Source: Cupriavidus numazuensis (GTDB taxonomy: Bacteria > Pseudomonadota > Gammaproteobacteria > Burkholderiales > Burkholderiaceae). From it: DNA of 64,000 nt. The translations under genes and the position numbers were made by a program. Shown piece by piece: positions 8,751 through 17,987 of the stretch. Location: contig NZ_CAJPVI010000005.1 of the NCBI RefSeq assembly GCF_905397435.1, forward strand, positions 1-64,000, written 5' to 3'. The notes under the pieces were generated by a model. That model worked only from the letters and a program-made list of their open reading frames with translations, ran no database searches and was not told the DNA's origin. How positions within the stretch are numbered: position 1 is the stretch's first letter; each line of letters starts with the position of its first letter.

Positions 8751-11700
8751 ATGACGCCCCATACGGTCGATACGGCCGCTCCCCCCATTGGCGCCCCGCT
8801 GCGCCGCTGGCTGCCCATGCTGATCTGCGGCATCGGCTACTTCGCGCTGGCCGCGCTCGGTATCTGGCTGGCGCGCCTGCCCGGCAGCGTGGCCACGCTG
8901 TGGCTGCCCAACGCTTTCTGCCTGGGCCTGCTGCTGCACCGCCCGCGCGCGGAAGGGCCGTGGCTGCTGGCCAGCATGGTCGGCGGCAACCTGGCGGCCA
9001 ACGGCCTGTTCGTCGACGGGATGGGCACCGCCGTGCTGCTGGCCGGCGCGAACCTGTTCGAAGTCGCCTGCTCCGCGTGGCTGCTGCGCTTTGTCGCCGC
9101 CCATGCCGGCGCGGAGCGGCTGGCTCCGCTCGGCAATTTCGCGCTCACGCTTGGCGTGGCCGGCGTGCTCGGCCCCGCACTGGGCGCCACGGCCGGCGCG
9201 GCCGGGTTGACGTGGCTGGGCGACACGCGCTTTGCCAGTATCTGGTGGGCCTGGTGGCAGGCGGGCGCGCTGGGCATGGTGGTGCTGCTGCCGCTGGCGC
9301 TGACCATCACCAGCGCGCGCGTGCGCGCGACGTTTTCGCGCACCATGCTGATGCCCCAGGCCGGCCTGCTGGCGCTGTGCCTGGCCATTGGCGCATTCGC
9401 GCTGTGGCAGGGCCACGATCCGTTCGTCGCCATGTCGCTGCCGCTGGTGCTCGCCGCCATGTTCGCGAACCCGTTCGGCACGGCGCTGCTGACGTTGATG
9501 GCCACGCTGACCATGGAACTGGCGGCGGTGGGCGCGCACCTGCAGCAGTCGGTGCCGCTGTCGGCGGCGCTGATCATGGTGTTCCCGGTCTGCATTGCCT
9601 ACCTGGCCGAACAGAACCGCGCCGGCCGCGCCAACCTGCACAGCAGCGACCAGCGCTTCCGTCTGGCCATGGAGCATTCGGCCATCGGCATGGCACTGAC
9701 GGGGCTGGACGGCCGCTGGCAGACCGTGAACCGCTCGCTGTCCGAGCTGCTCGGCTACAGTGCCGCCGAACTGCGCCAGCAGCGCTTCCAGGACATCACG
9801 CACCCCGACGATCTCGATGCCGACCTGGCCCAGATGAAGCGGCTGCTGGCTGGCGAGATCGAGTCGTACCGCCTGGAAAAGCGCTTCATGCACCAGGACG
9901 GCAAATACCGCTGGGCACTGCTGGCGGTGTCGCTGGTACGCGACCAGCAAAGCCGGCACCCGCTGCACTTCATCGCACAGATCGAGGACATCCACACGCG
10001 CAAGCTCGCGCAGCAGCAATTCGAGCAGCTCTCGCGCCGCACGCAGCTCGCGGTCGAAGCTGGCGGCGTCGGCATCTGGGAATGGGACTTCACCAGTTCC
10101 GGCATCACCTGGGATACGCGCATGCATGCGCTGCACGGCACCGACGCCGCGCACGGCGCGCCGGTGATCGCGCAGTGGATTGCCATGCTCCACCCCGAAG
10201 ACGTCGGCCGCGTGAACGGCGAGATGCGCCGCGCGATCCGCGGCGACAAGCCGTTCGACACCGAATACCGTGTGGTGCGGCCCGATGGCCAGGTCCGCCA
10301 TGTGCGCGCCCTGGCCAATGTCACGCGCAACGGCGACGGCACCGCGCTGGCGCTGGTGGGCACCAACTGGGACATCACCGAGCAACGCCGCCTGACCGAG
10401 GCGCTGTTCGAGGAGAAGGAGCGGCTGCACATCACGCTGCAGTCGATCGGCGACGCGGTGATCTGCACGGACGCCGGCATGCGCGTGACCTTCATGAACC
10501 CGATCGCCGAGCAGCTCACGGGCTGGACCATGGCGAGCGCGAGCGGGCTGCCGCTGGAACGCGTGTTCCGCATCGTCGATGAAATCACGGGGCTGCCCAT
10601 CCCCAGCCCGGTCGAAGCCTGCCTGCAGACACTGACGCCGGCCTACCTGCAGGAAGGCGCGGTGCTGCAGAGCCTGACCGGTGAGCGCCACGACGTGCAG
10701 GATTCCGCCGCGCCGGTGCTCACCGCCGCCGGCAACGTGCTGGGCGCGGTGCTGGTGTTCCAGGACATCACCACGGCCCGTGCGTTGCAGCGCGAGCTTG
10801 CCCATTCGGCCATGCACGACGCGCTCACCGGCCTGCCCAACCGCACGTGGTTCGAAAAGCGGCTGCGCGAAGCCTGCGACGCGGCGCGCACGCAGGGCCA
10901 TCACGGCGCGCTGTGCTTCATCGACCTGGACCGCTTCAAGATCGTCAACGACACCGCCGGGCACGGCGCCGGCGACATCCTGCTGCGCGAACTGGGCTAC
11001 CTGATCCGCAACCACGTGCGCCCCGACGACCTGCTCGCACGGCTCGGCGGCGACGAGTTCGGGCTGCTGCTCAAGGACTGCACCGTGGACCAGGCCGAGG
11101 CCATCGGCCTGGGCGTGATCGATGCCATCCGCAGCCGGCGCTTCCCGTGGGACGGCCGCGTGTACGACGTGGGCGCGAGCATCGGCATTGCCGCGATCGA
11201 CCAGGACGTGCCGCCGGTCGGCGAACTGATGAGCCGCGCCGACGTGGCCTGTTATGCCGCCAAGGCCGCGGGCCGCAGCCGCGTATCGGTGTATCGCCGC
11301 GACGAGAGCGATGCGCGCCGCCACCACCGCGAACTCGAGATTGCCGCGGGCATCCACACCGCACTGGAAGGCAACCACTTCCGCCTGTTCGCGCAGGAAA
11401 TCCGCGCACTGCAGCACCATTCCGGCGACCCGCGCGACGAACGCCATGTGGAGATCCTCGTGCGCATGGTCGACGAGCACGGCGAGATGGTCATGCCCGG
11501 CGCCTTCATCCCCGCCGCGGAACGCTATGACCTGATGGGCCATGTGGACCGCTGGGTCATCCGCAACGTGCTGCGCGAATACGGTGAGCGGCTGTGCGCA
11601 GTGCCGGGCCTGTCGGTCTCGATCAACCTGTCGGCCAACTCGCTGGGCGAGCCCTTCCTGCTGCCCTTCCTGCATGCCGAGCTCGAACGGTCGGCGCTGC

Positions 11701-12116
11701 CCGCGAACCGCATCCGGCTCGAGATCACGGAAACCGCGCTGATCAACAACATGGCCGCGGCCAATCGCGTGGTGACGGAAATGCGGCGCGCCGGCTGTAC
11801 GGTCGCGCTGGACGACTTCGGCTCGGGCCTGTCGTCGTTTGCCTACCTCAAGCAGTTCCCGGTGGACTACCTGAAGATCGACGGCAGTTTTATCCGCAAC
11901 CTCGCCGACAACGTGGTCGATCGGGAGATCGTCAGCTCGATCAACGACATCGGCCACCGGCTCGGCGTCGAGACCGTGGCCGAATGGGTCGAAGACGAGC
12001 GCACGCTGAACGCGCTGCGCGCGATCGGCGTCGACTACGCACAGGGGTACGCCATCGGCCGGCCCGTGCCGCTCGACGCTTACCTGGCCGAATGCGAAAC
12101 GGTCAGCACCGACTGA
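8751..12116 (+). CDS. MASE1-PAS-GGDEF-EAL cyclic-di-GMP signalling protein
   Basis: An 1121-residue inner-membrane sensor. The N-terminal MASE1 domain (about 20-290) has eight or so membrane helices. Two or three PAS/PAC modules follow (about 300-680), then GGDEF (about 690-850) and EAL (about 865-1115). The cyclase site is intact: GGDEF at 766-770. An inhibitory I-site RPDD sits five residues before it. The EAL domain keeps the catalytic residues: EILVR at 901-905 (a variant of EALLR with Glu and Arg kept), EITE, DDFG at about 1021, LKIDG, ETVAE and QGY. Both synthesis and hydrolysis of c-di-GMP are therefore possible; net activity is not predictable. Promoter and stimulus are unknown. Confidence 0.9.
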   Translation: MTPHTVDTAAPPIGAPLRRWLPMLICGIGYFALAALGIWLARLPGSVATLWLPNAFCLGLLLHRPRAEGPWLLASMVGGNLAANGLFVDGMGTAVLLAGANLFEVACSAWLLRFVAAHAGAERLAPLGNFALTLGVAGVLGPALGATAGAAGLTWLGDTRFASIWWAWWQAGALGMVVLLPLALTITSARVRATFSRTMLMPQAGLLALCLAIGAFALWQGHDPFVAMSLPLVLAAMFANPFGTALLTLMATLTMELAAVGAHLQQSVPLSAALIMVFPVCIAYLAEQNRAGRANLHSSDQRFRLAMEHSAIGMALTGLDGRWQTVNRSLSELLGYSAAELRQQRFQDITHPDDLDADLAQMKRLLAGEIESYRLEKRFMHQDGKYRWALLAVSLVRDQQSRHPLHFIAQIEDIHTRKLAQQQFEQLSRRTQLAVEAGGVGIWEWDFTSSGITWDTRMHALHGTDAAHGAPVIAQWIAMLHPEDVGRVNGEMRRAIRGDKPFDTEYRVVRPDGQVRHVRALANVTRNGDGTALALVGTNWDITEQRRLTEALFEEKERLHITLQSIGDAVICTDAGMRVTFMNPIAEQLTGWTMASASGLPLERVFRIVDEITGLPIPSPVEACLQTLTPAYLQEGAVLQSLTGERHDVQDSAAPVLTAAGNVLGAVLVFQDITTARALQRELAHSAMHDALTGLPNRTWFEKRLREACDAARTQGHHGALCFIDLDRFKIVNDTAGHGAGDILLRELGYLIRNHVRPDDLLARLGGDEFGLLLKDCTVDQAEAIGLGVIDAIRSRRFPWDGRVYDVGASIGIAAIDQDVPPVGELMSRADVACYAAKAAGRSRVSVYRRDESDARRHHRELEIAAGIHTALEGNHFRLFAQEIRALQHHSGDPRDERHVEILVRMVDEHGEMVMPGAFIPAAERYDLMGHVDRWVIRNVLREYGERLCAVPGLSVSINLSANSLGEPFLLPFLHAELERSALPANRIRLEITETALINNMAAANRVVTEMRRAGCTVALDDFGSGLSSFAYLKQFPVDYLKIDGSFIRNLADNVVDREIVSSINDIGHRLGVETVAEWVEDERTLNALRAIGVDYAQGYAIGRPVPLDAYLAECETVSTD

Positions 12117-12152
12117 TCTTCAATCCAGCGTAGCCACCCGCCCGTCATAGGC

Positions 12153-12180
12153 CCAGTCGTTCGGAAACCCGAACGACTGG
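12153..12180. promoter_or_regulatory. 28-bp perfect palindrome, candidate DctD upstream activator site
   Basis: Two 12-base arms (CCAGTCGTTCGG and its exact complement) are separated by AAAC. The site has no U-run after it and sits about 115 bp upstream of the sigma-54 promoter at 12279. That is the distance expected of an enhancer for an activator such as DctD, encoded downstream. A 3' hairpin of the preceding gene is the alternative reading, as its stop is only 36 bp away. Confidence 0.55.
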
Positions 12181-12278
12181 CGCGGACAATCGTCCGGACG
12201 CCCGAACGCCGGCGCCGGAATCACATTTTTTCTCCTTTGTTTTCATAGGCTTAGCGTTGCCTTTCAGGCATGCGGCCC

Positions 12279-12293
12279 TGGCACGCCTTGTGC
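12279..12293 (+). promoter_or_regulatory. sigma-54 (RpoN) promoter of dctA
   Basis: TGGCACGCCTTGTGC has the invariant GG (12280-12281) and GC (12292-12293) separated by exactly 10 bases, and a perfect TGGCAC -24 element. The transcript should start near 12305, leaving a leader of about 275 bases before dctA. Together with the sigma-54 activator gene dctD downstream, this fits the classical DctBD-controlled dicarboxylate uptake system. Confidence 0.75.
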
Positions 12294-12581
12294 GATGTAA
12301 GCGCCGCCGACAGGGCCAACAGGAAGGCCGGCGCCCGCTCAGGACGCGCTGGCCAAGCCAAAAACCAAGGAGGAGACAAATGACGGAACCCGTCCATCGA
12401 TGTGCCCGCGCCGCCCAGGCGCGAATGCGGCGCCTGTTGCCCCGCTAACGTCCCCGGCGTCCGCCGGCGCGACAGCCGCCTCCTCGGCGGCATGGCGTTC
12501 CGGCCGAGCCGATCCCGCAATACAGCCGTCCGGCTTCTTCCCGCCTTGCGGAAGGACCCGGGCGCACGGCCTGACCCCACG

Positions 12582-13892
12582 ATGAAACTGAACCGACTAC
12601 CCACCCTGATCTTCATTGCGATGCTGCTTGGCGTGCTGGTCGGCACCGCCGCGCACAATCTGTCGCCGGACGCCGCCACCGCCAAATCGATCGCGGACCA
12701 TCTGTCCATCCTCACCGACGTGTTCCTGCGGATGATCAAGATGATCATCGGGCCGCTGGTGTTCGCCACGCTGGTCGCCGGCATCGCCAGCATGGGCGAC
12801 GGCCGCGCCGTCGGCCGCATCGGCATGAAGGCGATGGCCTGGTTTGTCGGCGCGTCGATCACGTCGCTGCTGCTCGGCCTGCTGATGGCCAACCTGCTGA
12901 CGCCGGGCCATGGCATGAACCTGCCGCTGCCGGCCGCCGACGCCGCCTCCAACCTCAAGACCGGCGCGCTGAACCTGCGCGACTTCGTCGCGCACATGTT
13001 CCCGAAGAGCTTCGTCGAGGCCATGGCGACCAACGAGATCCTACAGATCGTGGTGTTCTCGCTGTTCTTCGGCTTTGCGCTGGGCACCGTCAAGGACGGC
13101 GTGGGCAAGCCGGTGCTGCAAGGCATCGAGGGCCTCGGCCACGTCATGCTGAAGGTGACCAACTACGTGATGGCGTTCGCGCCGGTGGGCGTGTTCGGTG
13201 CCATCTCGGCCGTCATCACTGCGCAGGGCCTGGGCGTGCTGGTGGTCTACGCCAAGCTGCTGGGCAGCCTGTACCTGGCGCTGGCGCTGCTGTGGGTGGC
13301 CCTGATCGCCGGTGGCTACTACTTCCTGGGGCGCGACGTGTTCCGCCTGCTCAAGCTGATGCGCGCGCCGCTGATGATCGGCTTCGCCACCGCCAGCAGC
13401 GAATCGGCCTACCCGAAGGTGATCGACCAGCTGACCCATTTCGGCGTCAAGGAACGCATCACCAACTTCGTGCTGCCGCTGGGCTACTCGTTCAACCTGG
13501 ACGGCTCGATCATGTACACCTCGTTCGCGGCGCTGTTCGTCGCCCAGGTGTACGGCATCCATCTGTCGCTGACCCAGCAGATCACCATGCTGCTGGTACT
13601 GCTGGTCACCAGCAAGGGTATCGCCGGCGTGCCGCGTGCCTCGCTGGTGGTGGTCGCGGCCGTGCTGCCGATGTTCGGCCTGCCTGAGGCCGGCATCCTG
13701 CTGGTGCTGGGCATCGACCACGTACTCGACATGGGTCGCACCGTGACCAATGTGCTTGGCAACGCAATTGCCACGGCTGTCGTCGCCAAAAGCGAAGGCG
13801 CCATCGGCGCGCCCGTGCCGTCCGACGAGGATGAACCCGTCGCGGACAGCGCCCCTGCCCTGGCACCCGCCCAGGTGCTGGCGGGCAAGTAA
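12582..13892 (+). CDS. dctA: C4-dicarboxylate:cation symporter DctA
   Basis: A 436-residue transporter of the dicarboxylate/amino acid:cation symporter family. It has about eight membrane helices with the two re-entrant loops. Family signatures are visible: SSESAYPKV (hairpin 1), NLDGSIMY (the NMDGT cation-site equivalent), KGIAGVPRAS (hairpin 2) and DMGRTVTNVLGN (substrate-binding Asp/Arg/Asn). DctA imports succinate, fumarate and malate with cations or protons. The adjacent dctBD genes make dicarboxylates the likely substrates rather than glutamate. Start at 12582 removes a non-homologous 60-residue extension; no strong Shine-Dalgarno is seen before it. A strong terminator follows. Confidence 0.9.
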   Translation: MKLNRLPTLIFIAMLLGVLVGTAAHNLSPDAATAKSIADHLSILTDVFLRMIKMIIGPLVFATLVAGIASMGDGRAVGRIGMKAMAWFVGASITSLLLGLLMANLLTPGHGMNLPLPAADAASNLKTGALNLRDFVAHMFPKSFVEAMATNEILQIVVFSLFFGFALGTVKDGVGKPVLQGIEGLGHVMLKVTNYVMAFAPVGVFGAISAVITAQGLGVLVVYAKLLGSLYLALALLWVALIAGGYYFLGRDVFRLLKLMRAPLMIGFATASSESAYPKVIDQLTHFGVKERITNFVLPLGYSFNLDGSIMYTSFAALFVAQVYGIHLSLTQQITMLLVLLVTSKGIAGVPRASLVVVAAVLPMFGLPEAGILLVLGIDHVLDMGRTVTNVLGNAIATAVVAKSEGAIGAPVPSDEDEPVADSAPALAPAQVLAGK

Positions 13893-13922
13893 GCCGCCCT
13901 GTTCCGACAGGGCACGCGCCGG

Positions 13923-13958
13923 AGCCCGGCTGCCGATCAGGCAGCCGGGCTTTTTTGT
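13923..13958 (+). terminator. Rho-independent terminator after dctA
   Basis: An 11-bp perfect stem (GCCCGGCTGCC at 13924-13934 with its complement at 13940-13950, loop GATCA) is followed by six T and a further T-rich run. It separates dctA from dctBD, which should therefore have their own promoter in the 14 kb region or rely on read-through. Confidence 0.9.
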
Positions 13959-14049
13959 TTTTGCGCCGCACAGGTGTGGTAAAAGTAGGCGCCCGCCGGC
14001 CTCGCGCGGGCCGTACCTCGCCAGCCTCACCTGCCTTAGCCAGCACTTC

Positions 14050-15969
14050 ATGACCGGCCAGCCTGATCCCTTCCGTGACTCTGCCGGCGACCCTGCCAGC
14101 CATCCCGGCCATCCCGCTCCACGCCCCACCGCCGCCCTGCGCGGCGCCGCGCCGTTGCTCGCGCTGCTGGCGCTGGCGGCACTGGTCAGCCTGGCCGGAT
14201 GGCTCGGCTACCGCTTCAGCTACGACACGGCCCTGGCACGCCAGGCCGAGCGCGGGCAGGTGCAGCTGCGCCTCTACGCGCAGGCCCTCGAAAGCGAACT
14301 CGCACACTACGACTATGTCCCCGGATTGCTGACGCTGGACGAGCGCATCGGCACGCTGCTGCGCCAGCCCGGCGATGCCGACGCCGTGGCGCGCGCCAAT
14401 GATTACCTGTCGGCACTCAACACGCGCGCCGGCACGCGCGTGGTCTATGTGCTCGACGCACGCGGCAAGGTGCTGGCCACGAGCAACTGGCAGCGCCCGG
14501 ACAGCTATCTCGGCGAGGACCTGAGCTTCCGCCCGTACTTCCGCGCCGCCATGGAAGGCCAGCTCGGCCGCTTCTACGGCGTGGGCACCACGCGCAGCGA
14601 GTCGGGCTATTACCTGTCCGCGCCGCTCGGCGCGCGCGACAACCCCGACGGCGTGGCCGTGGTGAAGATCGGCCTGGAACCGCTGGAAAACCGCTGGCAG
14701 GGTGCCGACAGCCAGATGCTGCTGGCCGACGAGAACGGCGTGGTGATCCTGGCCTCGGACCCGTCGTGGAAGCTCGCAGCGCTGCGCCCGCTGTCGCCCG
14801 AGGCGCGCGCGCGGTTCGCAGGCAACCTGCAATACAACCGCGCCCCACTGCCGCAGCTGCCGCTGCAGGACGTGCGCGTGCTCGGCAACGGCAGCGACCG
14901 CCTGGTACGGTTGCGCCAGGGCCCGTCGATGCTCGCGCAGCAGTCCGCGCTGCCCGGCACCGACTGGCAGCTCACGCTGCTGTCCAACACGTCGGGCGCG
15001 CGCGTGGTGGCGCTGAACAGCGCCGCGCTCGCCGGCGTGCTGACGGCCTTCGTGCTGCTGCTGGGCGCCGCCTGGAATGTGCGCCGACGCATCATTGGCG
15101 AACGGCTCGCCGCACGCGCCGCGCTCGAAGCCGCCAACAGCGAGCTGGAGCGCAAAGTGGCCGAGCGCACGGGCGATCTGTCGGCCACCAACCAGCGCCT
15201 GCAGGCCGAGGTGGCCGAGCGCATCCGCACCGAAGCCGTGCTGCGCCAGGCGCAGGACGGCCTGCTGCAGGCGGGCAAGCTCGCCGCGGTCGGGCAGATG
15301 TCGACCGGCATCGCGCACGAACTGAACCAGCCGCTGGCGGCGCTGCGCACGATCTCGGGCAATACCGTCAAGTTCCTGGAACGCGGCGACTACGAGACGG
15401 TACGCGCCAACCTCGGCACGATCATCGGCCTGGTCGAGCGCATGGGCCGCATCACGGGCGCGCTCAAGTCGTTTGCGCGCAAGCCCGGCAATGGCCTGCG
15501 CCAGGCCGACCTCGCCCAGGCCGTGGACAACGCACTGTTCCTGCTCAACACACGTATCGAAGCCGTGCAGCCACGGCTGCAGCGCGAGATCGAACCCGGG
15601 CTGGCGGTGGCGTGCGACGCGAACCGGCTGGAACAGGTGCTGGTCAACCTGATCGGCAATGCGCTCGATGCCGTCGCGGGGCGCGCGCAGCCCATGGTGT
15701 CGCTGCATGCCCACGTCAGCGGCAGCATGGCGCACCTGACCGTGCGCGACAACGGCGCGGGCCTGTCGGAAGACGCGTTCTCGCAGTTGTTCGAGCCGTT
15801 CTTCACGACCAAGCCGGCCGGCGAAGGCCTTGGCCTGGGCCTGACGCTGTCGGCCGGCATCCTCAACGAGAACGGTGGCAGCCTGTCCGCCTCCAATCAT
15901 CCCGACGGCGGCGCGTGCTTCACGCTGGTCCTGCCCTTGGTCCGCCAGGAAATCCCACATGCCGGCTGA
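14050..15969 (+). CDS. dctB: C4-dicarboxylate sensor histidine kinase DctB
   Basis: A 639-residue sensor kinase. A first membrane helix (about 33-55) and a second (about 325-345) bracket a periplasmic double-Cache/PAS-like sensor domain. A coiled-coil linker, the HisKA domain (phospho-acceptor His423 in IAHELNQPL) and an HATPase domain follow, with NLIGNALDAV, DNGAGLS and GEGLGLGL boxes. DctB senses periplasmic dicarboxylates and phosphorylates DctD. The start at 14050 places a Pro-rich cytoplasmic tail before the first helix. The stop overlaps dctD by 11 bp, so the two are translated together. Confidence 0.9.
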   Translation: MTGQPDPFRDSAGDPASHPGHPAPRPTAALRGAAPLLALLALAALVSLAGWLGYRFSYDTALARQAERGQVQLRLYAQALESELAHYDYVPGLLTLDERIGTLLRQPGDADAVARANDYLSALNTRAGTRVVYVLDARGKVLATSNWQRPDSYLGEDLSFRPYFRAAMEGQLGRFYGVGTTRSESGYYLSAPLGARDNPDGVAVVKIGLEPLENRWQGADSQMLLADENGVVILASDPSWKLAALRPLSPEARARFAGNLQYNRAPLPQLPLQDVRVLGNGSDRLVRLRQGPSMLAQQSALPGTDWQLTLLSNTSGARVVALNSAALAGVLTAFVLLLGAAWNVRRRIIGERLAARAALEAANSELERKVAERTGDLSATNQRLQAEVAERIRTEAVLRQAQDGLLQAGKLAAVGQMSTGIAHELNQPLAALRTISGNTVKFLERGDYETVRANLGTIIGLVERMGRITGALKSFARKPGNGLRQADLAQAVDNALFLLNTRIEAVQPRLQREIEPGLAVACDANRLEQVLVNLIGNALDAVAGRAQPMVSLHAHVSGSMAHLTVRDNGAGLSEDAFSQLFEPFFTTKPAGEGLGLGLTLSAGILNENGGSLSASNHPDGGACFTLVLPLVRQEIPHAG

Positions 15970-17278
15970 ACTGACTGTACTGATCGTCGAGGATGACCCC
16001 GACGTGCGCCTGGGTTGCGAGCAGGCACTGCGGCTCGAAGGCATCGCCACGCGCGGCGTGGGCAGCGCCGAGGCGGCCCTGCGCGAGATCGCGCCGGGCT
16101 GGCCCGGCGTCGTGGTCAGCGACATCCGCCTGCCGGGCATCGACGGCATGGCCCTGCAGGCCGAACTGCGCGCGCGCGACCCGGCGCTGCCCGTGACCAT
16201 GATCACGGGCCATGGCGATGTGAGCCTGGCCGTGCAGGCGATGAAGCAAGGCGCCTACGACTTTCTCGAAAAGCCGTTCTCGCCCGAGCAGCTCGTCGAC
16301 ACCACGCGCCGCGCGCTGGAGCAGCGCCGCCTGACGCTCGAAGTCGCGGAACTGCGCGAGCGCCTCGCCGGCCGCGACAAGCTCGCGGCGCAGTTGATCG
16401 GCCGCTCGCCGGCGATCGAACGCCTGCGCCGGCTGATTGCCGATCTGGCCGACACGGCAGCCAACGTGCTGATCCATGGCGAGACCGGCACCGGCAAGGA
16501 ACTCGTCGCGCGCTGCCTGCACGAAGCCAGCCGGCGCCATGCGCGCAATTTCGTCGCCATCAACTGCGGCGGCCTGCCCGAGCAGCTGTTCGAAAGCGAA
16601 ATCTTCGGCCACGAGGCGGGCTCGTTCACGGGCGCTGCGCGCCGCCGCATCGGCAAAGTCGAGCACGCCGAAGGCGGCACGCTGTTCCTCGACGAAATCG
16701 AAAGCATGCCGATGCCGCTGCAGATCAAGCTGCTGCGGGTGCTGCAGGAACGCGTGGTGGAACGCCTGGGATCGAACGAGCCCGTGCCCGTGGACACGCG
16801 CGTGGTTGCGGCCACCAAGGCCGACCTGCGCGCGTTGTCCGACGCGGGACAGTTCCGCTCGGACCTGTACTACCGCCTCAACGTGATCACGCTGGAGCTT
16901 CCCGCGCTGCGGGACAGGCGCGAGGACGTGCCGCTGCTGTTCGAGCATTTCGTGGCGCAGGCCGCGCTGCGCTTCGGCCGCGACGCCGTGCCGGCCACGC
17001 CCGCCGAACTGGCCACGCTGGTAGGCTACCCCTGGCCCGGCAACGTGCGCGAACTGCGCAACCTGGCCGAGCGCCATGTGCTCGGGCTCGGCTGCGATCC
17101 GGGCCACGGGACCACTGCACCGGAAGCGCTGTCGCTGGCCCAGGCTGTGGAGCAATTCGAACGCGCACTGATCGCCGACGCGCTGCGCCGGCATGACGGC
17201 AACCTGAGCCGCGCCAGCGAGGCGCTCGGCGTGGCCAAGACCACGCTGTTCGACAAGACGAAGAAGTACGGGCTGTAG
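15959..17278 (+). CDS. dctD: sigma-54-dependent response regulator DctD
   Basis: A 439-residue NtrC-family activator. The receiver domain (1-120) has the acidic pocket EDDPD and phospho-acceptor Asp55 in VVSDIRLPG. The AAA+ domain (about 145-375) has Walker A GETGTGKE (about 174-181) and the sigma-54 contact loop. The loop reads GSFTGA instead of the usual GAFTGA. The C-terminal Fis-type HTH (about 405-439) ends LGVAKTTLFDKTKKYGL. It should activate the sigma-54 promoter of dctA upon phosphorylation by DctB. It overlaps dctB by 11 bp. Confidence 0.9.
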   Translation: MPAELTVLIVEDDPDVRLGCEQALRLEGIATRGVGSAEAALREIAPGWPGVVVSDIRLPGIDGMALQAELRARDPALPVTMITGHGDVSLAVQAMKQGAYDFLEKPFSPEQLVDTTRRALEQRRLTLEVAELRERLAGRDKLAAQLIGRSPAIERLRRLIADLADTAANVLIHGETGTGKELVARCLHEASRRHARNFVAINCGGLPEQLFESEIFGHEAGSFTGAARRRIGKVEHAEGGTLFLDEIESMPMPLQIKLLRVLQERVVERLGSNEPVPVDTRVVAATKADLRALSDAGQFRSDLYYRLNVITLELPALRDRREDVPLLFEHFVAQAALRFGRDAVPATPAELATLVGYPWPGNVRELRNLAERHVLGLGCDPGHGTTAPEALSLAQAVEQFERALIADALRRHDGNLSRASEALGVAKTTLFDKTKKYGL

Positions 17279-17287
17279 AGAGACCGC

Positions 17288-17896
17288 ATGGCATTCTGGC
17301 CTCTCGTATCCCGTTTCGGTGAGAGCACTTATCTGCTGCCTGGCGCAATGCTGATCGCGCTATGGCTATGCCACCGTTCCATGCCTGCCACCGCGCTGCG
17401 CTGGCTCGCGGCCATCGCCATTGCGTCAGCCCTCACGCTGATCACCAAGCTTGCCTTCATGGGATGGGGGGTAGGCATCGCCGCGTGGGACTTCACCGGC
17501 ATTTCCGGCCACAGCGCGATGTCGGCTGCGGTCCTTCCCGTGCTGCTATACCTTTGCGCGCCGGCATCGCGCCCCTGGATGGCCAGGTTCGGTGCGGCCG
17601 GCGGTATCGGCCTGGCCCTGCTGATAGGCTGGTCGCGCCTGGAACTGCATGCGCACTCGCCGTCGGAGGTTGTGTCCGCACTGGTGCTGGGACTCGCCGT
17701 GAGCCTGGGCTTCCTGAGTTGGCCCGGGCCCAAAGCGTTGCCACGCAGCGTCGCGCCGCTGGCCGCCGCACTGGTCGTCTTCACCGCGCTGCATGCACTG
17801 CCGATTCCCGGCGCCAGTACTGGCGCGCACCGATTCGTCGTGAGCATGGCGACGTTTCTGTCGGGGCGTGATCAACCGTTCCAGCGGGGACTCTGA
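17288..17896 (+). CDS. PAP2-family membrane phosphatase
   Basis: A 202-residue inner-membrane protein with about six hydrophobic segments. Two of the three PAP2 signatures are clear: SGHSAMS (motif 2) and SRLELHAHSPSE (motif 3, where the usual final Asp is Glu). Motif 1 (KxxxxxxRP) is degenerate around TKLAFMGWG, so the substrate pocket differs from classical members. The family dephosphorylates lipid phosphates such as undecaprenyl pyrophosphate or phosphatidic acid. It starts 9 bp after dctD and could share its transcript, without an obvious functional link. Confidence 0.75.
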   Translation: MAFWPLVSRFGESTYLLPGAMLIALWLCHRSMPATALRWLAAIAIASALTLITKLAFMGWGVGIAAWDFTGISGHSAMSAAVLPVLLYLCAPASRPWMARFGAAGGIGLALLIGWSRLELHAHSPSEVVSALVLGLAVSLGFLSWPGPKALPRSVAPLAAALVVFTALHALPIPGASTGAHRFVVSMATFLSGRDQPFQRGL

Positions 17897-17987
17897 GCTG
17901 GCAGTTGTCACGCCATGCGTGACGCCGAAGGATGACTCGGGCCGAGATCCGTCTTATCGGGAGGACAGAAGCACCGCTGTCCGACCC

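Noticed and set aside
8712-11957. An open frame of about 1080 codons on the minus strand opposite the c-di-GMP protein gene
   Set aside because: It lies wholly antisense to a gene with clear domains. Its translation is a low-complexity Arg/Gln/His/Ala-rich mix, typical of GC-rich shadow frames.
13606-16206. A long minus-strand open frame opposite dctB and dctD
   Set aside because: Antisense to two well-supported genes, no motif, and composition typical of a shadow frame.
17897-17987. A terminator between the convergent PAP2 and barrel genes
   Set aside because: No stem with a U-run or convincing inverted repeat was found in the 90-bp gap.
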